From the NCBI RefSeq assembly GCF_020921035.1, contig NC_063160.1, positions 2,934,501-2,998,500 of the forward strand: a DNA stretch of 64,000 nucleotides, read 5' to 3'. This DNA is from Rhodamnia argentea (Eukaryota > Streptophyta > Magnoliopsida > Myrtales > Myrtaceae). A model generated the notes under the pieces. It saw only the letters and a program-made list of their open reading frames with translations, was not told the DNA's origin and made no database searches. This document shows positions 11,361 through 22,900 of this stretch, piece by piece. Position numbers and translations under genes: made by a program. Positions within the stretch are counted from its first letter, which is position 1, and the number at the start of each line of letters is the position of its first letter.

Positions 11361-11867
11361 TTAGACAAAGTGTGGAAAAACATGACTTGTCTGCGTGGAT
11401 AGCCGGAGTGAATCGCACGCTCAACCCTTTGACTTTCACAAAGTCCAACGTGAGCGACAAAGAGAGGTCGTTGGTTCCGAGTCTGAGTTCTGGACATCCT
11501 GCAAATGGAAAGATAACCAAGAAAATTTATACCTTAATAATACATGGGATAGTTTTGGAAGTTTTCAGTCCTTAACAGCAGAGATTCATAGGATTTCTCA
11601 TTTGACCTGAAACAAAAGGTTCGATGACATTCAATCCAATCGAGCCGTCGAAAACCCCTCGAGAGGAATTTCAAAGCAGCCTGACAAGACTTGAGAAAAA
11701 AAGGAAGTGTTCCAGAGAGACCACTTCAAAATACTCAAGATCCTCATGCACAACCCTGGCCTAGAAAGTTCCAACACCTAGGTATCTGCACAAACCTAAC
11801 TAAATAAGACCATGCTCGTTCAACAATTTAACATTTCTACTAACTGAAAACTCAAAGCCAGCAGTCC
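11361..11867 (-). other. 3' flank and probable 3' UTR of ACINUS
   Basis: Sequence downstream of the ACINUS stop codon on its strand. No open frame of note. The last few hundred bases next to 11867 probably belong to the 3' UTR. Confidence 0.4.
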
Positions 11868-14800
11868 CTACTGCCTGCCGGTTCTCCTCTGTGCCGCTAA
11901 TTTGGCTGCAACCTGATCCTCGGACAATGGCAAGTAGTAAATCCGGGGAGAGGCTTTGGTCTTCTTGAAGAGAACATCCAGAGTGACGATGGTAGGGTCG
12001 ACTTTCTCGGAAAGTGGAGGTGGTGGGGGTGGGAGCGGGAGCCGATCCCTTTCTTGTGAAGCCTTTGCTTGTGGGTGCGGAAGAGGTGGTGGTGGAGGCA
12101 ACTGCTGCTGCCTAAGAGGCAGTTGGCGGGGAGAAGGCTGGGGCTGCACCGTCGGTGGAGCAACAGTAGACGGACCGATATTAAGAGGTGCGGTCGGAGC
12201 TGAATCCGGTGGAGGTGCTGGTGTTGGAGTTGGAGGAGCCTCCAGCCGTGCTTTTACTTCTTGAGGGTCAACAAACTCGGCCACAAGTTGGCGTCCACCA
12301 TTTGGGGGCCATTGAAGGTTATACACAGCATTTCGCGTCTCAATGGCTTCTTCAACAGATGAATACTGATCGAAAAAAGAAAAATTAACACAAGAAATCC
12401 ATAAGGTTCACTCTACTCTGACACTCAAAAGCGCATAAACGCAAATCCTTAACCCAACAGAGGAGAGATCTTACCATAACGTAGCAGTGGGTCTTAATCT
12501 GGTCCATCCAGAAGCTGGTAACTGAACCAGTTTTTCCTAAAAGTTCTTGGACAGCTTTCAGGGTAAAGGGACGCAAAAACCGATCGATTCTTAGGGAAGT
12601 AGTTGGAGGTTTTTGTGGTGGTGGAACTGTCCCCAAAACTTAGAAGTGTAAAACAAATGAACAAGAAATAATTTTAAGCATGATAAACTAACTTAAATAG
12701 TGTCGAACATGCTCAATAGAATGAAATAACGAAAATTTTACCTGTACGTTCCTTAGGCGTGTCATCACTAACTGCAGAGTTAGTTCTAGAGAAGGTAGGC
12801 CTAAAAGAAGGGGTCTGGGCTCCATCCCTAGGTGTTGTTACAGGTGTAACATTTGAGCGCTGCAGTTCAACATCTTTGACGCTCTCAGATTTCCACCTAC
12901 GCTGCCTCTTTGCAGGATCAGTACTTCCATTGCCTCCTTGATCTGAAAACAGCAGGTTATCAAATCAAAATGAACTTAAAAGCTCAATCTTTTTCGAGCA
13001 TATACATAATAAGCTTGCTTTATTTTATGGCTTTAACATTATATGAGTTGAGAAGATAAACAGCTTCTGTGCTTTTGGATGATAACTTTAACAAAAACAT
13101 TGAAGTTTATACATGCGCGCGCTCAAAAAGAATAAACAGAACAATTCATAGCCATAGACTAACCAAGCAAATATAAACAGCAGAAACAGAGAACTTAAAA
13201 TTTACTAGTCAAGAACTAAATCAAACAAGATCTGCATTGTCATACAAGAGTCAATTTGATCGTTCTCATCAAGCTACTAAATTTACACACGTCTAAATGA
13301 TAGACAAGTAACTCATGAGAGTGTCCGCCAAGAATCAAGGATTTATTAAGTATTTTCCAACACAGTCTACACCTTAATGTGATGATTAAGAAAACCAGTT
13401 CTCATAAAGTAGTATCAAAATGGTCTAGGGCTCTTATTATAGCAATGCTTACAGATATATATGGTAGGAGAACTTCTTACTTCTTAGAAACTCCAATGAA
13501 CATCTCCATCATAATCAACTATCTGCTCTAAACCCTACATTGATCAGAATATTCTTGATTGCTCCAGAACAAACAACAGCCCTTTTCTCTATTAATTACA
13601 TTACCAATTTGCATCCCCTTTTATCTTCATGAGTAATCAAGTCCCTAATATTTTCCTCTACAAGTTGGTCTCTTCTTTTCTATCTTTGTGGTTATCTCTC
13701 ACTCGGTGTTGTTAGATAAGCAAATGTTTGGACACTAAATTATTGCAAAAAAGTAGCAGAATCCAATTAAGCAACTACTGATCAATCTATTGTGTTGCTT
13801 ATCAGCAAGCTGAGTTGCACAGAAGCAAAAAACTGCGAAGTCTCAATAACAGAAAAGAGAACAACCCAAACTGAAACGGCCCAGAGATATATCTCTCTAA
13901 AAACCAAAGCCTTGTTCAAATTCAGAATCTGAAGACGCTAGATATACTGTGCTACAAAAATCTGTCAGATTACTGCAAGAATGTCAGGCAATTGACATGG
14001 TTAATCAAGGAATGTGCAGACATGCATAAGAGGAACTGCTACATCAAAGCAGGTTGAAAATTTTTTCTTCGTAGAAGGCATACCGAGAATCTTTCTTTTC
14101 TCTGCAAGCAAAGGCTGACCATTTCTCTCCACACTGACATCCTTTGGGTCAGCATCACCCATGATATCAACAGGGCTTTCCTCCTTAACAGGCGTGACTT
14201 CCTTTTTCTCACTTCCACCTCCAACTTCATCAGAGACAGGCTTCGACTCAACGTGCTTACTATCCAACACATCTTCATCCAGTGAATCATCACCTGAACT
14301 TCGATCTAAATTTAACTTTTCCGAGTCCCCCACATCCGAAATCTCATTGAGTTTGTTCATGTCTGCATTTGCAGCATCATTGTCTTCTTTAACCTCAACA
14401 GCTAACTTGTTCTCAGGTGGCTCTTCAACATCCATAAGATGTGATTCGCCACCAACTGGGACGACATTGCTGGATGATGGTTCCACTTCCACCATCTCCG
14501 GCTTAACATCTAGCTCTAATTTTACATTATCAGCAATTATATTATCCTTAGATTCATTCTTTTCATTAATTGACACAGAATCAGCAGAAATAGAATCAGA
14601 TCTTACTTGAAACCCTAAAGAAGCGCTGACCTCAGATACCTGGTTATTTGGGGCAGGTGAATCAAGGACGACATCCTCTTGCAGAGGCTTCAAATGCTCA
14701 TTCTCCAGCTCCATCTTTGAAATTCTGTTCTCCTCCTTTGTCTCAAGATTTTGCAGATCTTGGTCACTTGATGTCACATCGGGCATACGGGTCACAGTGA

Positions 14801-15272
14801 TTGGAACTTCGACCATAGTAGGAACAACCAGCTCCTCCTCCCCTTTTCCCAACTGACCAACATCTGTACCTTCCCCTTCTGGAGCAGGTTGATCTAGGAC
14901 CGGAGAACTGTCATTGATATCAATCTGAACTTTAGCATCAACCTCTCTCCGATTTCTATCATCACCATAGTTAAAAACCAACTCATCATTATTTTTATCA
15001 CCATCATCCGCACTTTTTGCACTTTGAAATGCAACAGGATCTGTTCCATCTTCAGCAATAGTTTCAAGCTGTGGATCACACGTAAATTCAGTTTCCACTT
15101 GCTTCTCTTTTTCAGCATTTTCCCTTTCAATATTAACTGCTTCAGCCAAGCGCTTCACCAAATCATCCTTCAGACCTCTTGTAGTCAACTTCCGTCTCTT
15201 AAGCTCTTCCTTCAACTCTGTAACCTTCCACTGGTCAATAGGCCGGTTGCCGAGAATCGGATATGATGACAT
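11868..15272 (-). CDS. ACINUS: Plant ACINUS homologue (SAP domain, RRM-like, RSB motif)
   Basis: Nuclear RNA-binding protein. Family knowledge: ACINUS joins SAP18 and RNPS1 (SR45 in plants) in the ASAP complex linked to the exon junction complex and alternative splicing. Minus-strand coding exons: 15272-14084, 12942-12742, 12638-12475, 12365-11868; GT-AG borders and phases 1, 1, 0 agree, giving 683 aa. The SAP domain spans about residues 10-47 (PIDQWKVTELKEELKRRKL). A long acidic Ser/Glu-rich region fills most of exon 1. Exon 2 holds a basic AKRQRRWKSE patch, exons 3-4 an RRM-like domain (SLRIDRFLRPFTLKAVQELL to NLQWPPNGGRQLVAEF). A Pro-rich linker follows, then the RSB motif LFKKTKASPRIYYLPLSEDQ near the C-terminus. 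Matches the Arabidopsis At4g39680 type. Start chosen at the ATG just before the SAP domain. Confidence 0.93.
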
Positions 15273-15938
15273 CTTCTAGAATTGCAAAACTTTTTCTAGA
15301 TATGACTGACCTTTCACAACCTATCAAATTACCAACAAACAAAATTAGTCACTATGTCATCAGATTCCAGAAGTAACATAATGAAACACCATTTGTCCTT
15401 ACTCAACATCCTCTAGTGCAACATGAAAAGGAAAACAAAACATGCAATGATGAAGCTGTCCTAAAAATAAGTACAACATTCTAGCTTACCCGATAGAGTA
15501 ATTAAAAATTCCATTTCTTCAAATCAATCCTATCAACTCAATATGGCACCTCCTCACCATGATTAAAAGGGACCTTGCTAAGAAATTTAAGGACCATAAA
15601 TGGGAACTCTGGAATCATGAGAATCAGTGCCACTAACCTTAGTAAGACTACCAGAGAATCCAAATTTGGAAAGTCTAAAGGCAATAGATAAACAGGTATC
15701 CATAGACCAAACTCCAAAGAACGCGTACAAGGTCATTCTCGCTACATTATACAAGTTAATATTCACACTAAGCTAATCTAAATAGGAAATAAGAGTATTG
15801 TCAGTGCATCTACACCGCCAATAATGAAGCGGATTCTTCATGCATGCCAAAATCAAGTTAAAAACATATGCCCAAAATACAGTAGATTTTATGCAACTAA
15901 ATAGTTGAGGCATCCAGTAAATAAGACATATTAACCCC

Positions 15939-15969
<31 letters not shown>

Positions 15970-17130
15970 TAAAATAAACAACACAAGCTAACTAATATTG
16001 CCAAAGAAACCAAGTACAACAACTAAGCTAAATTAATTCATTTCCAAAGCCAAAACTGCAAATTTGTGAGTACTAAATCATTACTAAAAATTTCCTATAA
16101 AAGAATTTACCGGTAGTGCATTCCAAAGCACATCCGACGTGTCCAAATTAAATTGAAAGAGTAGAAATGCAAGCCCGAGAGAAAAGAAATGCAACAATTT
16201 CCATAATGCCTATGTAACCATCAAAATTTGACCCCAACATGCACAAAATTTGTTTATCATTGTATTTCATATCACGTTTTTTGGGCAACGTTAATCAAAA
16301 TTAATGTCTATAGCACCAAAAAAAGCCCAAAAATCTAAAAGGCTCAAACATAGAACCACAGAAAACGATGAATGACAACCATGTGTACACTGATAACCAG
16401 ACAAGGTGGGGAAAAATAAGCCCCAAGCTAGCTTTTGCGAGAAATTCTTCAGATGGCACTCAATTATCACAAAATTCCCATCTAAATGCTTCCAGAATCC
16501 TTGCACCAAAGCAAGCAGACAATAATCCAATACCATCTTCAGAGAAAAAAATAGTAAAACTACAAAAAAGATGCTGCACAACGAAGGCATTCGCACATTA
16601 ACAGTAGAGAGCCGAAAATGTCAAAGAATAATGAGCTGTAAACAATGAAGGAACCGTCTCCTCAGACAAAAGAGCGGAGAAAAACAATCGCGAAGGAGAA
16701 GCATTGACCGACAACCTACGAGAAAGTATACCCCGGAGTCGAGAGATTCGGAGACGCGAAACCCTAATTGAGCAGCAGAAAACCCGCTTATTATCAAAAA
16801 AATCCAACAGAAAATCGCAATCCAGCACAGCAACCACTCAATCAGAGGCCAGGCGAGAGTATCGAGTCTCCAGAACCGAGCTCAACCCCAGCTCCCAACT
16901 CCCTCTCTTCCGTTGCCTGTAAACACACAGAAAACAACACTCTAAAGCTAGGCAGGAAAAAGCAGAGAGAAACGCAAGCACGAGAGCGAGGAACCCGCGC
17001 GGATCGAATTTGCCGGGGAGCGACGCGGATCGACGTCGGAATCGGAGGTGAACGGCGGAGAAATGGCGGGGGTTTTTATCTCGACTCCGAACGCATTTTG
17101 GGGAAGAACACCAAGAGGCGTTTCTAGGGT
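15273..17130 (-). promoter_or_regulatory. ACINUS 5' UTR intron and promoter region
   Basis: About 1.8 kb upstream of the start codon. No coding frame continues here. The distance and the GC-richer segment at 16880-17110 suggest a first non-coding exon near 16900-17110 and a long 5' UTR intron, common in plant RNA-binding protein genes; the exact donor was not settled. A GA microsatellite sits at 15945-15969 and a T run at about 17130-17146. Confidence 0.4.
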
Positions 17131-17425
17131 TTTTTTTTTTTTTTTTGGCCTTCGCTTGTGGGTTCCTTATGGAGCAGCGAGAAGAGACGAGGGGGCATGG
17201 TATCTTTTTGTCCTGGAGTGCCCAGAATACCCTTGTCCTTATTGGGTGATTGATCCCTCTTTCTGTACTCTTCTTTTGGGCCTAATGGTAATTGCATAAT
17301 TTCTAATTTTTTCTGGCCTCGAATGGTGAGAAGCCTTTTTGGGTAACAAGAAAAGTAAATAGAAATATATGGCCTTGTCTAAAGTATGAGGGTGGTCGAT
17401 TTGAAGGTAAGATCAAAAACTCTAA

Positions 17426-18200
17426 AGGTGGATTTGGTTCAATATTTGAAATAGGCTTTGAAGAAATACAAATATCTTTAACCTAAACGGGTTTAGAAAA
17501 ATGTTAACTGCGTTTGGTAAAATCTCATTTGAAAATAGATTTTTGTTAAATGGTGTTTGGTAAAAAAAATTTTGAAAGGACTTTGAATGTAATTTTTTAA
17601 ATTTTTAATTAAAAAACTTATCCTTGTTGAACCGGCGAGCCATGCACGGTGTCGGCAGCCATCGTCTAAGGTCACCCAACCTTAGGCCGCCCTCACCGAG
17701 GGTTGCGCAACCCAAGCGAGGGCCACCTCAAGTCGGGCGACCTCGGGCGACGCTTGGGTCACGTCGCGCGGCTCGAGCGACGATCGCACATCCCTAAGCA
17801 TAGTCGTTTAGGGCCGCGCGACCCAAGCATCGCTTGCCTAGACGACAGTCCTCACCTAGGCATCCGGCCCTCTCCTTTCGACCGGCCTCTTGCCAACCCC
17901 TCATCGTCCCTTTGTCGACCCCTCTTCGGTCATATTTGACCTCCTCAACGTTGAAGAAGATAAAATGTAAAAGAGGGGGGTAAAATCGAAAATATAGAGA
18001 ATTGATGAGATTAGTTTTGAAAGGAAAAAAATCTATTAACATTTGACCAAATGCTTATCTCTACCAGCATTGGGCTTTCGGCTTTTCCAAAATTAGCATT
18101 TGGTTAAATGCTAGCCTAAAGCTGAACCAAATGCTTCAATATTCTCCCAATGCGCTTTGGGAGCCGAAAGCTCTCTAAGAATCTCGAACCAAACCCACCC
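17426..18200. mobile_element. PIF/Harbinger-like non-autonomous element, 775 bp
   Basis: Left end aggtggatttggttc and right end gaaccaaacccaccc are inverted repeats (13 of 15 matching). Both sides are bordered by TAA (17423-17425 and 18201-18203), the usual target duplication of the PIF/Harbinger superfamily, whose ends commonly resemble GGGTGCGTTTGGTT. The core (17630-17930) is GC-rich and has no transposase. Confidence 0.7.
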
Positions 18201-18203
18201 TAA

Positions 18204-19928
18204 ATCTATATTGTTAGAGTAAATCTTGGATTTTTGAAATTGGGAACCAAACCGACCAATTTTAAGGTAAAGAAAGTTAAAAATCATAATGTAGAAGTTC
18301 GATTTTCTATTTTATACCAAGAACGTACCGGGCCCTTCCTGAAATCGATTAAGTACGGTTGAATCGGTTTTGTTTTCATATTAAAGAGACTCAATTTCTC
18401 ACTCCTATTAGGTGTGTTTATTTCATATAAAACTCCATAAATTATTTTCAAATAAAATGATTTTTTTTTCATTTGATGGTTGCCACTAAAAACGATTTCC
18501 CCTGCTGTAATCATTTTTAATAGTGTAGAGCTTCTAAAATAAATTATTTTAATGTTTCCCATCTCAAACTTAAAATCTTTTACAAAAAAAAGTGTCGTCT
18601 GAAAAAAGTCAAATAACATAAGAACAGCCTTTGTTGGCATTTTAACAAACACCTTTCATGCATGTCACTTTAACTAGAAGAAACGCATGACTGAGGCATC
18701 AAGTCATATAATCCGAGGGGCCTGTCTACCTTTTAATTAAGTTAAAACATGAAATTTCTCCAGTAAGAAAGAATGCTGCGGGAACCTGTTGACTCAAGCA
18801 TCTCTATCAGATTCCACGGAAACAAAAACACAAAAATTCACAAAAAAAACAAAAAAGGCAAAAAGCTCGATGGAAACAGAGATGTTCTTCGAGCAATGTA
18901 CATCTGATCGCATTCGATTTCCAGAAAATGTAGCAAAGACTTTATAGTCACAACTCACGCTTTTGACATGGGGCTTTTGGGGTTTTATAGCTGTTCGGGT
19001 CATAAAGTTTTAGCAGCTTAGATTCTTCTCGAGTTGTATCTTGATCATCTATTCACCGACGAAACAAATTGAGAAATGATGCTATAGTTGATCCGACATA
19101 CTTTCAGAATCTGGGTTCACGGTGAAGAATTTGAGCTTAAAATAAACATTCACCTGCAAATCGAGCAGAGTCGAGTAACTCGCAATGATTGAAGGCTGAA
19201 TGAGTCGAGCTTAAATGCAGGAAGTCAAGCTCAATATGGCTTGAGACGTGTGCCAATGCCAGCATAATCAAGCCAAGTCGAATCAACTCAATATAATAAC
19301 ACTCGATGTAGTTACCCACAACACTCATTGGGCGGTACCTTTTCCGATCCTCCGAATTAATCAGTCCGAGACCGTAGCCCCCATGACAAGGTCAAGCCTT
19401 TTAGGATGAACCGCTTCTCTGTGTATGTGTGAGAGAGGTCGAAATCCATTCAATCCTCTCTCTCTTCTCAATAGCAAAGTGCCTCATGTGGGCGCATAAG
19501 AGACGGAAAAGGAAAATTTTGCAATGTCTTTGGAGAAAAAACTTGCAAGAGTTCTTCAGCCGAGCAAAATTCTACCTTGCCTTTTCTTTTCTCTATCACT
19601 CACTCACGGGCAGATGCACAAAAGTTTCAAACAACCTACTCAAATAACTGCCGCGTGGCAGGGAGCAGCCCAACATGGTCCGAAAGTAGAATACTAAATT
19701 GCTGCTTTCACCCCATCTGCAAGCTTCATACCAGCGAATACAGAACCATAAAGAAAGCTCAATACTCAACCAATTCAAGCACAAAAACATCCTACCATGA
19801 CATGAAAGCTGATCCTACCAAACCCGCTAATTAAAACTTCTTCATATACCTCAGAAGCCAACCAAAAAGATAAAAAGAGACAGGAGACTGTTGCAGCAAA
19901 AGCAAGAATGGACCATAGTCAACAACAG
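18204..19928. other. Intergenic, 3' side of TSR3
   Basis: Also includes 17147-17422 in character: AT-rich unique-looking DNA with no supported gene. The final part before 19928 should contain the TSR3 3' UTR. Nothing else recognised. Confidence 0.4.
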
Positions 19929-22900
19929 CTACTCGCTCTCGTCTTCACTGTCCTGGACGCCTAAATGATTCATATTCCTCTCAAGAGGGGGAAGGCCATC
20001 TTCAGAATCGCCCGAGTCCTCATCCTTGTCGCGGGATTCCGTGGCCGTCCCTGTGGAGGCAGAGAGTGAACATGGTTAGACTATGAATGACTGAAAGTTT
20101 TTAGGGCAGTTCTTCGTGAGTAGCAAAGAAAGAAGCACTGGATCATTGTCAACCTCTTGACTCTCCTCTATCAACGAACTCCATGAACAAAATTGAAATG
20201 TACTAACAATGTAACTTAAAAAAGAAATCTCTCGTCTTCCTCTTGTTTCAATGTGCAACATCTACTTATCATACAATTCCAAAAAATGTCCCCGCGTTAT
20301 AAAAGGAAACACAAAAGCCATTTGCCGCCCCAAACAAGTGAGAATTTTCTTTTTTCCTTTCAATAAGCTTGAGAACACTGAAATATATCCCAATAATAAA
20401 TCTGCAAATCAACTCCAAAGGCCTAAATCCATACCAAGAAGCGCTTCAACAAATTAAAGTAAATCAAGAATCTGTCTTCATGAAGAAAGGTATATCTCAT
20501 TTGGCCTGGAGATTACCTCTAATAACTTCAAACGCGAAGAGGGCAAAAACTTTTAGTTAGTGATTCCCTAATTTTTTTTAATGGCTGCCAGCAAAAGAAG
20601 AAGATAATATAGGCACAAAGATAGGACTCATAAGTTCTAATGACTGTTTGACCCAAAAAAAAAAAGAAGAAGAAGTTATAATGACTGCATTAGAATCGCT
20701 GGTATTGCTAAAGTAGACGATATCAGTGATATACAACATAAACCACAATGTTCTGCATGGAAAATCATTCATGAGAGTTTCCAAGGTTTGCATTGTGCAC
20801 ACAGCTTATGTACATCTGTCGAGATAAATAAGCAAGGGATAAGTACACTAGAAGTCCAAAAACTTATCACGAAAGTGCAATTAAGACCTAAGAACTTGCA
20901 AAAAGTGCAATAGAGTCCTAAAATTTGTCAAATTGGTGCAATCGATTCCTTCTGTCAATTTTGCCCAAATTGGTTGCTGAAGTGGATTTTTAAGATATTT
21001 TCTCTCCTACGTGACGATTAGTGGCTAAAATAACATCGTTTTGATCCAAATAACATTTTTATTCAAATTAAATTTATAAATTAGATAAATTAAAAGACAA
21101 AAAAAAAAAAAAAAGGGAAAGGGTGGTGAACTAGGCAGTGAGGGCTTGCACAGCTGTCATTGCCGTTGCCCTGCCATCTTCGGCAAGGGCCGGCAAGGGT
21201 GGGGATGATCACCGGGTCCTAGCTAGTGGCTGGCGACTGTCGCCCAGGCTGGCCGGTTGCCAACAATCGTGACCTCGGCTGACCTGGGCAACGGTAAGGG
21301 CCGCTGGCCATCCCCCACCCTTGCCTGTCCTTGTCGGCGATGGTGGGGTGGCCGCGCTAAGGGCTGTACAAGCCTTCGCCGCCTAGTTCTTAACCCTTCT
21401 CTCTGTCTCTCTCTCTCTCTCTTAGTTTAGCTTTAAATTTGTACTAAAAATTATATTTAGACCAAAACGACGTCATTTTAGCCTTATATTTCATGTTTTA
21501 GCCACGTCATCGCCACATAGGAGAGAGAAAACATTTAAAAAAGCCACGACAGCATTTTCCATTAGTCAAGTAGGATGGAATCAATGGAAAGGCTCGATTG
21601 TACCAATTTGACAAGTTTTAGGACTTGATAGCACTTGTTGCAAGTTTTAGGACTCAATTAACTTTTGTGACAAGTTTTAGGACTTCTCATGCATCTGTTG
21701 AGATAAATAAAAAATATACAAAAAACATCTCAACTCTGTCAATATCATTTAGCACGCCAATGAAAGATCACTGTCAATAGGTCCTGCTCATAATGCTATG
21801 CTATGTCAATCAAGGACCACTTATAGCAGAAGCAGAAAATATGCATGAAGCAGGCGAGGGAATTGAAAATTCTCGACTAAATCTAAGAGATGCAAGTGGG
21901 TCGGATGATTATCTAATCTGATGCAAATCACAAGAGTCATATAAAGGAAGAAAATGACTACGCAACATGTCAAACTCAAAAACCACGCATGTGGTTTCAT
22001 ATTGTTTCGGTGACAATGACAACAAATTTCTCAGCACTAACTTATTAGGTGATTCTCTTTCATATATTGAATAGCAAACATTCTATATCACCACTTACGT
22101 TCTTCATAGATTTATTATATCATGACCCATTCAAAACATACCCAGTAACATTTGTTGAATTAGCTGTAGTGTTCATTTATTCTACTTGAAGTACACAGCA
22201 TAATGCACTCCAACTCAATTACAAACATAACACATGTGGGAGGAATAAACAACACTCCATCAAAGTAACTTTTTAAGATATGCAATTTCTTTTAGGAGAC
22301 ATTGAGTTCATGAAAGGAATTTTTGTCGAAGAGATTTTACAAACACTGGAACTCAACTAAATATTTTTCTTCCCTTCTGAAAAAATATATCAATTACCCA
22401 TCTGCGTCCTACATAGAAACTCACTAAGGGTGTAACTGAGTCAAGATACTCGCCAGTAGCTCAGGCTCAACTCAAAGATTACTCAAGATTGACTCACCTA
22501 ATTTAGAGTTGAGCTAGGTATGCCTGGGTATCTTGTCAAGTCGAGTCGGAGCTCTCAAATATGAAGCTCGATTTATATTTTCGCGAAATATTTCATAATT
22601 TCAAAAGAAGATGGAAGTCCTTAAAATTACATGTATCCACGTCTACATAAACGGAAAATAACCAAGCTTATTAAGCTCAAGCTTGTGTGTTTATGTAACT
22701 CTGTTAAAGTCAAGTCAAGCTCGAGTATTTGGAATTTTTATTCGAGTCAAGCTCAAGCTTAATTTTTTATACTCGAGGAACTGTATCGACTCGACTCGAT
22801 TACACCCCTAATCTCCACTAACAGTCCGCTGGCCATGTAGAGGACTGAGCTGTTTGCTTGACGATGCTGTGCATGAAGTGCTAAAATTGTATGAATTTAA

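Noticed and set aside
11956..12264. Plus-strand Gly-rich frame of 102 codons
   Set aside because: Antisense of the Pro-rich linker of ACINUS exon 4.
14161..14610. Plus-strand open frame of 149 codons, Ser/Thr-rich
   Set aside because: It is the antisense of the acidic exon 1 of ACINUS, whose coding sense is supported by the SAP domain and spliced frame.
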